DNA from: UBA1724 sp051884615
GTDB taxonomy: Bacteria > Verrucomicrobiota > Lentisphaeria > Oligosphaerales > Oligosphaeraceae
Direction: 5' to 3'
Length of the DNA: 64,000 bases
Assembly: GCA_051884615.1 (NCBI GenBank)
Contig: JBJEVT010000012.1
Coordinates: 1 to 64,000 of the forward strand
Below are positions 59,047-64,000 of this stretch, piece after piece. Each line of letters opens with the position of its first letter. Positions within the stretch are counted from its first letter, which is position 1. The notes under the pieces were generated by a model. It saw only the letters and a list, made by a program, of their open reading frames with translations, was not told the origin of the DNA and did no database searches. A program made the translations under genes and the position numbers.

Positions 59047-59553
59047 ATGATTTGTCCGAATTGCGGCGGTTGGAACGACAAGAATGTCGCGGTCTGTCGG
59101 CATTGTGGCGCCAGGGTGCAGATCACCTTTGTTTCGCAGGATGGCCAGCGCAGCCCTGACGCCTTTCCCCTTCCCCAGCGTAGCGGGGCGGCGCCCGGGA
59201 GAGTCGGGAGCAAGCAGCTGAGTTCCCTGCTTGTGGCGATTCTCACGACCTTCTGCTGCTGTCCGATTCTAGGAGTGGTGGCCATTGTCTTTTCCGTGGT
59301 GGGAATTCTGCACCAGCGGAAGGGAGAGGACAAGGCGGCGGAGCGATGCGCCTCTTTCTCCTTTTGGCTCTCTGCCATTGGCGTCATTCTCTCCCTTGCC
59401 ATCCTGGCCAGACATCATCTGCTGGCTTCCCGCGGAGCCAACCAGGATCAAGAGCAGGTGATCCGAATCCAGGAGACCCTGCCTGGGGCGGAGGAGGAAC
59501 CCCCTGTCGAGCCTGTGGAGGAGAGGGAGGGGGTTCCGGATGACCGAATGTGA
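59047..59553 (+). CDS. Zinc-ribbon and DUF4190-like membrane protein
   Basis: 168 aa. MICPNCGGWNDKNVAVCRHCGARV is an N-terminal zinc ribbon (CPxC and CRHC). After a short linker come two membrane helices (LVAILTTFCCCPILGVVAIVFSVVGIL and SFSFWLSAIGVILSLAILA), the pattern of DUF4190 proteins, and an acidic C-terminal tail. ATG at 59047 follows GAGGAG closely. It probably senses or scaffolds at the membrane. It overlaps the next gene by 14 nt. It resembles in design the UGA-interrupted protein at 58036-58668, which is divergently placed. Confidence 0.8.
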   Translation: MICPNCGGWNDKNVAVCRHCGARVQITFVSQDGQRSPDAFPLPQRSGAAPGRVGSKQLSSLLVAILTTFCCCPILGVVAIVFSVVGILHQRKGEDKAAERCASFSFWLSAIGVILSLAILARHHLLASRGANQDQEQVIRIQETLPGAEEEPPVEPVEEREGVPDDRM

Positions 59554-59947
59554 GGATAGAGTATGGCGACGCCGGCGGGGAAGGCTCTTCCTTGCAGGGC
59601 TTCCCTTCGCCCTGGCCGTTCTGGCTCTGCTCTACCTGCACTCTCCGGAGTCTCCCGGCTCTTTCTGGCCCCGCTGTCTTTTTCACGAGCTCACGGGGCT
59701 TCACTGCCCCGGCTGTGGTGCCACCCGTGCCCTTTACTGGCTCCTCCACGGCGAAGTTCTCCGCAGCTTCCGCTGCAATCTCCTCCTGCTGCCCTTGGCC
59801 GGGTACCTGCTGGGCCTGTTGTGGGTGCCCTCCCTTTCCCGGAGAACCGACCTGGCCTGTGGCGTGGCGGCGGTTCTGCTCCTCTTCTTCCTGCTCCGCA
59901 ACCTTCCCTGGTTCCCCTTCTCCCTCCTGGCTCCCCTGGGAGGGTAG
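59540..59947 (+). CDS. DUF2752-family membrane protein
   Basis: 135 aa. CLFHELTGLHCPGCGATRALYWLLHGEVLRSFRCN is the DUF2752 signature (CPxCGxTRA), with a helix before and two after it (LAGLPFALAVLALLY, LLLLPLAGYLLGLLW, VAAVLLLFFLL). Function of the family is unknown. Its ATG overlaps the preceding stop by 14 nt, so translation is coupled. The next gene, a TM2 protein, follows 96 nt later. Such DUF4190/DUF2752/TM2 groupings are frequent in many phyla. Confidence 0.92.
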   Translation: MTECEDRVWRRRRGRLFLAGLPFALAVLALLYLHSPESPGSFWPRCLFHELTGLHCPGCGATRALYWLLHGEVLRSFRCNLLLLPLAGYLLGLLWVPSLSRRTDLACGVAAVLLLFFLLRNLPWFPFSLLAPLGG

Positions 59948-60043
59948 TCCCTTTGCCCACGGAGATGTGCCGTGGGTGTGTTCCCCAAGAAGTTCCCAAC
60001 CTCAAACCTCAGCCTCAAACCTCAAAAGGAAAGCATCCCTTCT

Positions 60044-60361
60044 ATGGAAAACAATGCAGTGCAAGATTTCATGAACAAGCCCAAGAACAAGGTGATCGCC
60101 GGCGTGGTGGCGATCTTTTTGGGATGGCTGGGCATCCACAAGTTCTACCTGGGATACAACAAGGCGGGAATCATCCAGCTGGTCGCCGGTCTTGCGATTC
60201 TCGTTCTGTCCTGGCTGATCTGCAGACTGGGCATCCCCTTCATCGGCTTCGTGAGAAGCCTTCCCGTTATCCTGGGGATTGTGGAGGGTGTCCTCTATCT
60301 GACCAAGAGCGACGAGGAGTTCCAGAAGATCTATGTGGAGGGGAAGAAGGAGTGGCTCTAG
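60044..60361 (+). CDS. TM2-domain membrane protein
   Basis: 105 aa. VIAGVVAIFLGWLGIHKFYLGYNKAGIIQLV is the TM2 domain, with the conserved GxHxFYLG between two helices. Two further hydrophobic stretches follow (LAILVLSWLICRLGIPF, LPVILGIVEGVLYL) and a short charged tail. The ATG at 60044 has AAAAGGA upstream. Membrane-located, of unknown function. Confidence 0.9.
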   Translation: MENNAVQDFMNKPKNKVIAGVVAIFLGWLGIHKFYLGYNKAGIIQLVAGLAILVLSWLICRLGIPFIGFVRSLPVILGIVEGVLYLTKSDEEFQKIYVEGKKEWL

Positions 60362-60384
60362 TCTCCTGATTTCCTGAAAACGAC

Positions 60385-60434
60385 AAAGCCCTCCGGAACG
60401 CCGCCTGCTGGCGGGAGTTTCCGGGGGGCTTTTT
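60385..60434 (+). terminator. Terminator after the TM2 gene
   Basis: AAAGCCCTCCGGAA pairs with TTTCCGGGGGGCTTT around an inner CGCC/GGCG hairpin, and ends in TTTTT. It also lies at the 3' end of the convergent inhibitor gene. Confidence 0.85.
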
Positions 60435-60452
60435 GCCTCCAGGGGAGGGGCG

Positions 60453-60983
60453 TCAGTCTTTTTCCGTGACGAAGAGGACCAGAGTCAGGAGGCTGGCGGG
60501 GGCGCCCTTCTCCCAGTCACGGCGACAGGAGAAGCGGAGGATGGCGGTGCCGGAGCGTTCGCCGCGGATGGTGAAGACCCGGATTCCCGGGGCGCCCACC
60601 AGGGACGGGGGCGGTTCGTCTGCCTGGGCGGGAGGACGGGGCCGCTCCCCGTGCTTGCCCTCCTTGCGGGAGGGCGGCGGGGGCGGGGGCGCCATGGGGG
60701 GCAGGAAGTCGCTTCGCAGGAGCTTGGCACATTCCTCGCCCTGGATCTGCAGCTCCCACTGGTATCCGGTGGAGGGATTCTCCTCCAGGGGGATGCGAAG
60801 GATTTCCTCGGGGCGGACGGCCAAGGAGAGGGTGAGGGCGCCCTCCACGGGGATGGGCTGGCATCGCCGGAGCTTGGCCTCGGCCTTGGAGGAGAGGGGG
60901 TCGGGGGAGCCGCCGCCCCAGGCGGGGAGGGAGAGTCCCAGCAGGAGGAGGGAGAGGAGAAGGGGAAGGGGATGACGGCGCAT
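60453..60983 (-). CDS. Chagasin-family (I42) cysteine peptidase inhibitor, secreted
   Basis: 176 aa. MRRHPLPLLLSLLLLGLSLPAWG is a signal peptide. ENPSTGYQWEL is the conserved NPTTG-like loop that enters the protease active site, and GAPGIRVFTIRGERSGTAILRFSCRRDWE matches the RPW-type second and third loops. Chagasin-like proteins block papain-like cysteine proteases. Oddity: about 40 residues of Pro-rich linker (PPMAPPPPPPSR...PPAQADEPPP) are inserted between the first strand loop and the second loop. It probably protects the cell envelope from host or rival proteases. Confidence 0.85.
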   Translation of the reverse strand: MRRHPLPLLLSLLLLGLSLPAWGGGSPDPLSSKAEAKLRRCQPIPVEGALTLSLAVRPEEILRIPLEENPSTGYQWELQIQGEECAKLLRSDFLPPMAPPPPPPSRKEGKHGERPRPPAQADEPPPSLVGAPGIRVFTIRGERSGTAILRFSCRRDWEKGAPASLLTLVLFVTEKD

Positions 60984-61126
60984 GGAGGCGGGGGTGTGGA
61001 GGGGGAGGATTCCAGGGGGAATGAAGGGCAAAAAAACTGGTGCGGGGAGGTCGCAGAAAACGGAAACCGCCTTACAATATATCAAAATCCCCGCCCTCCC
61101 GAATCCCCGCCCGGAGACCCTTCTCT

Positions 61127-61843
61127 ATGCCCCAGCCGTATTTTTCCCGTATCCTCCTGAAGATCAGTGGCGAAGCCTTGGGCGGCCCCCATGGAGGGCT
61201 GGATCCCGCCGCCATCGCCAAAAGCGCCTCCCTGGTGAAGGAGGCCCTTTCCTGCGGCACCCAGGTCGCCGTGATCATCGGCGCGGGAAATCTCTTCCGG
61301 GGGCTGGCGGGAAGCCGGCAGGGAATGGACCGGGTGGGGGCAGACTATATGGGCATGCTGGCCACCTGCATGAACGCCCTCGCCATGCGGGACGCCCTCC
61401 AGGCAATCTCCATCCCCGCGGAAATCCAGTCCGCCCTCCCCATCGACGGCGTGCTGCCTCCCTTCGACTACCGGGCGGCGGAGCGGATGCTCTCCCAGGG
61501 GACCGTGGTCCTCTTCGCCGCCGGCACCGGCCATCCCTTTTTCTCCACCGACACCACGGCCGCCCTCCGCGCCCTGGAAATCCGTGCCCAGGCCGTCTTC
61601 AAGGCCACCAAGGTGGATGGCATCTACGATGCCGACCCCGTCTCCCATCCCGAGGCGGTCCGCTTCCCCAAGCTCTCCTATGACAAAGCCCTTGCCCTCC
61701 ACCTGAAGGTCATGGACGCCAACGCCTTCGCCCTGTGCCAGGAGAACCACCTTCCCATGGTGGTCTTCAAGGCGGATCAGGAGGGGGTTCTCCGGGAGAT
61801 TCTCTCCGGGAACTTCCAGCATGGCACTTTGGTCACAGAGTAG
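61127..61843 (+). CDS. pyrH: UMP kinase
   Basis: A 238-aa amino-acid-kinase-fold enzyme that phosphorylates UMP to UDP. RILLKISGEALGG at the N-terminus, VIIGAGNLFRGLAG, DYMGMLATCMNALAMRDAL and TGHPFFSTDTTAALRA are its signatures. KATKVDGIYDADP is the nucleotide-binding segment. Full length. It leads the pyrH-frr pair, a common arrangement. The ATG at 61127 has GGAG 9 nt upstream. A TACAATA -10-like box lies near 61072. Confidence 0.97.
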   Translation: MPQPYFSRILLKISGEALGGPHGGLDPAAIAKSASLVKEALSCGTQVAVIIGAGNLFRGLAGSRQGMDRVGADYMGMLATCMNALAMRDALQAISIPAEIQSALPIDGVLPPFDYRAAERMLSQGTVVLFAAGTGHPFFSTDTTAALRALEIRAQAVFKATKVDGIYDADPVSHPEAVRFPKLSYDKALALHLKVMDANAFALCQENHLPMVVFKADQEGVLREILSGNFQHGTLVTE

Positions 61844-62059
61844 CGATTTCCCCAGGGGGAAGGGCGTTTGCCGGAGCGGCCGGAGGGAGAGGCCGCAGGC
61901 GTTTTTCATCCGGGTGCGGGCGCCGCAGTCAGGAGGGCCCGTCCCTGGGAGGGAAGGGGGAGAAGCCCGCGGGCGCCCCCTCTCCCGAAGACCGTGGAAT
62001 CCTGTGCACAACCATTCCGTTCGACCCACACATCAGCAAGAAAGGAGAAGATTCCCCTT

Positions 62060-62623
62060 ATGCCTACCGCAGAAGAAATCCATGAGAATACCGAGCTTGC
62101 CATGCTCAACACCGTGGACGCCCTGAAACGCCGCTTCGACTCCGTCCGCACCGGAAAGGCGTCCCCCGCCTTGGTGGAGGGAGTCATGGTGGACTACTAC
62201 GGCGCCCAGACCCGCCTGAAGGACATCGCCGCCATCAGCGCCCCCGAACCCCGTCTCCTGAAGATCCAGCCCTGGGACATCAACGCGGTGAACGCCATCC
62301 AGAAGGCCATCCAGGCCAGCGGACTGGGCATCACTCCCGTGACCGACGGCAAGGTGATCCGCCTGCCCATCCCGGAGCTCTCCGAGGAGCGCCGCAATGA
62401 GATGACCAAGCAGGTGAAGAAATACGCCGAGGAGGCCCGGGTGGAGATCCGGAACGCCCGGCGGGACGCCAACGAGGCCATCAAGGAGGCCAAGAAGAAG
62501 TCCGAGATCACCGAGGACGAGCAGAAGAGCCAGACCGAGAAGATCCAGAAGCTGACGGACAAGATGATCGAGAAGGTGGACGCGGTTCTGGCGGACAAGC
62601 AGCAGGAGCTCATGGCGGTGTAG
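62060..62623 (+). CDS. frr: Ribosome recycling factor
   Basis: 187 aa, the usual length. It works with EF-G to split post-termination ribosomes. RTGKASPALVEGVMVDYYG, the central block IQPWDINAVNAIQKAIQASGLGITP and RRNEMTKQVKKYAEEARVEIRNARRDANE are diagnostic. The ATG at 62060 follows AAAGGAG. It is 216 nt downstream of pyrH. Confidence 0.98.
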   Translation: MPTAEEIHENTELAMLNTVDALKRRFDSVRTGKASPALVEGVMVDYYGAQTRLKDIAAISAPEPRLLKIQPWDINAVNAIQKAIQASGLGITPVTDGKVIRLPIPELSEERRNEMTKQVKKYAEEARVEIRNARRDANEAIKEAKKKSEITEDEQKSQTEKIQKLTDKMIEKVDAVLADKQQELMAV

Positions 62624-62819
62624 GCTCCCCCTGCGGGGACGATTCCACGCCTTCCGCTCCCCCGCGCCGGGGTCCCTTCCGGGGCTCCGGCGTGTCTGCC
62701 GCTTTTGGGGGAGGCGGGCGTGGAGCTCCCGTCGTGCGAGGGGGCGTGGTTTTGACGGAGCGCTCCGACGGGAGGGGGAGGAATTAGAGAAAAGTACACA
62801 TTGATTGAAGGATAAGCCG

Positions 62820-64000
62820 ATGAATCGATTCATGTCCATGATTTTGGGGGCCTTTGCCCTTCTGGTGTCGGGGGCGCCCTGCCTTTTGATGGGTCAGCAG
62901 CGTCCCGTGGGGTCGGTGACCAAGGTGGTCCAGGGCAATCCCTCCCTGGGCATTGTGAAATACACCGGGGATCCCCAGGGGGCCAAGGTGTTGGAGACCA
63001 TGCTGACCCGGTGCGACTGGTTCCAGGTGCTTCCCGAGGGGAAGACGGACCGTGCCCAGATTCAGCTTTCCGTGAACGGGAGCGGATTCGGGTATGCGCT
63101 GTCGGCCCGGGTGGCGGGGGAGGAGCGTGTGCTGCAGCTGGAGGGCAGGGGGGAGGATTGGAATGACGGGGCCGCCAAGGTCACCGACGCCCTTCTGCGG
63201 GAGCTCTTTGGCGTGCCTGCCCTCTGTACCCGCCCCATCGCCTATGTGGTCACCGATTCCAAGGGGCGCAAGGAGCTTTACACCTGCCGCATCGACGGCA
63301 GCGCCCAGACCCGGCTGACCCACAACGGCGCCATCTCCACGGAACCCTCCTGGGGCCATGCCGGCGCCTTGGTGTACACCCTCAACCAGGGCAGCGCCCT
63401 CCAGATTCTCCTGATGGATCTGGGCAACAAGCGCCAGCGCATCATCTCCAGCTCCCGGGGTCTGAACGCCTCCGCCGACCTCTCCCCCGATGGCCGCAAG
63501 GTGGCCCTGCCTCTCTCCCTGGGCAAGCAGGTGGATCTCTATCTCCTGGATCTCTCCACCGGCACCCGAAGCCGTCTGACGGAGGACAAGGAGGTGGAGT
63601 CCTCCCCGGTCTTCAGCCCGGACGGCACCCAGGTGTGCTATGTCTCGGACCGCCGGGGCCGTCCCCAGCTCTATCTCCGCTCCCTGAACGGGGGCGACGC
63701 CACCCGCCTCACCCGGAGCTCCGCGGAGTGCGTCTCCCCGGACTGGTCCCCCAGAAGCGGCAAGATCTGCTTCTCCACCCGGGTGGGCGGGCAGTATGTG
63801 GTGGCGGTTCTGGACCCGGCCCATCCCGAGGAGGAGCCCGAGATTGTCACCGAGGCGGCGGGACAGTGGGAGGCCCCCAGCTGGGCGCCCGACGGACGCC
63901 ATATCGTCTGCACCCGCGCCACCGGCGGCTCCCAGGATTTGTATGTGGTGGACACCCTGCTGCATACCTTCCAGGCCCTGACCAAGGGGGCCAGGCTCTC
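62820..64000 (+). CDS. tolB: TolB-like periplasmic beta-propeller protein (3' end beyond the window)
   Basis: At least 393 aa, running off the window edge. MNRFMSMILGAFALLVSGAPCLLMG is a signal peptide. Residues about 30-140 match the TolB N-terminal alpha/beta domain (LETMLTRCDWFQVLP, VTDALLRELFGVPALCTRPIAYVV). After that come TolB blades: FSPDGTQVCYVSDRRGRPQLYLRSL, WSPRSGKICFSTRVGG, WAPDGRHIVCT. It is part of the Tol-Pal system that keeps the outer membrane attached. The ATG follows GAAGGA. Upstream is a 196-nt gap after frr. Confidence 0.93.
   Translation, partial: MNRFMSMILGAFALLVSGAPCLLMGQQRPVGSVTKVVQGNPSLGIVKYTGDPQGAKVLETMLTRCDWFQVLPEGKTDRAQIQLSVNGSGFGYALSARVAGEERVLQLEGRGEDWNDGAAKVTDALLRELFGVPALCTRPIAYVVTDSKGRKELYTCRIDGSAQTRLTHNGAISTEPSWGHAGALVYTLNQGSALQILLMDLGNKRQRIISSSRGLNASADLSPDGRKVALPLSLGKQVDLYLLDLSTGTRSRLTEDKEVESSPVFSPDGTQVCYVSDRRGRPQLYLRSLNGGDATRLTRSSAECVSPDWSPRSGKICFSTRVGGQYVVAVLDPAHPEEEPEIVTEAAGQWEAPSWAPDGRHIVCTRATGGSQDLYVVDTLLHTFQALTKGARL

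Overview
The window looks like a chromosomal piece of a GC-rich anaerobic bacterium of the PVC group, most likely Lentisphaerae or a Kiritimatiellae-like relative. This is inferred from a prepilin-type protein (FTLIELLVVIAIIAIL followed by LLPALSKAR) beside AraC-controlled sugar hydrolases, a full Rnf complex, and fermentative rather than respiratory genes. No rRNA or other phylogenetic marker is present, so the assignment is an inference.

Region by region. 1-5.5 kb: an AT-richer cassette of two genes (a secreted or membrane glycine-zipper protein with a PD-(D/E)xK-like motif set, and a membrane-anchored coiled-coil partner), bracketed by a nearly identical 178-bp inverted repeat. 5.5-13 kb: a carbohydrate locus with an AraC regulator, two matching 44-bp operator-like sites, a GH71/99-like hydrolase with a LamG-like tail, a prepilin-like protein and a GH106-like hydrolase. 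13-20.7 kb: a DHH phosphoesterase, a Pro/Ala-repeat tail-anchored protein and rnfABCDGE on the minus strand. 20.8-27 kb: a NERD helicase, a DUF2293-like gene and a PNPOx-like gene in one operon, a small Lys/Ala-rich basic protein, nth and ettA. 27-32.4 kb: a structured leader, then moxR, metF, a stand-alone methionine-synthase activation domain and a shortened metH. 32.5-39.9 kb: a DeoR regulator and a pyruvate dehydrogenase operon (E2, E3, fused E1 alpha-beta) followed by a thioesterase. 40-53.8 kb: tRNA-Ser, MATE transporter, MarR-cupin operon, beta-propeller protein, uup, an RlmL-type methyltransferase, rubredoxin, a formyltransferase, a lipoprotein, an ABC-2 permease, metG and tRNA-Ala. 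53.8-56.3 kb: a decaying accessory stretch that keeps one intact gene, a nuclease resembling the Card1/DUF1887 nuclease domain but without a CARF domain. 56.3-64 kb: GH32, a zinc-ribbon membrane protein interrupted by an in-frame UGA, further small membrane proteins, a chagasin-like inhibitor, pyrH, frr and the start of tolB.

How the genes fit together: polysaccharide hydrolases feed sugars to glycolysis, the PDH complex makes acetyl-CoA and NADH, and Rnf exchanges electrons between ferredoxin and NADH while building an ion gradient. The metF/metH set recycles methyl groups. The candidates for undescribed biology are the inverted-repeat cassette, the CARF-less Card1-like nuclease, the UGA-interrupted zinc-ribbon gene and the Pro/Ala tail-anchored protein.
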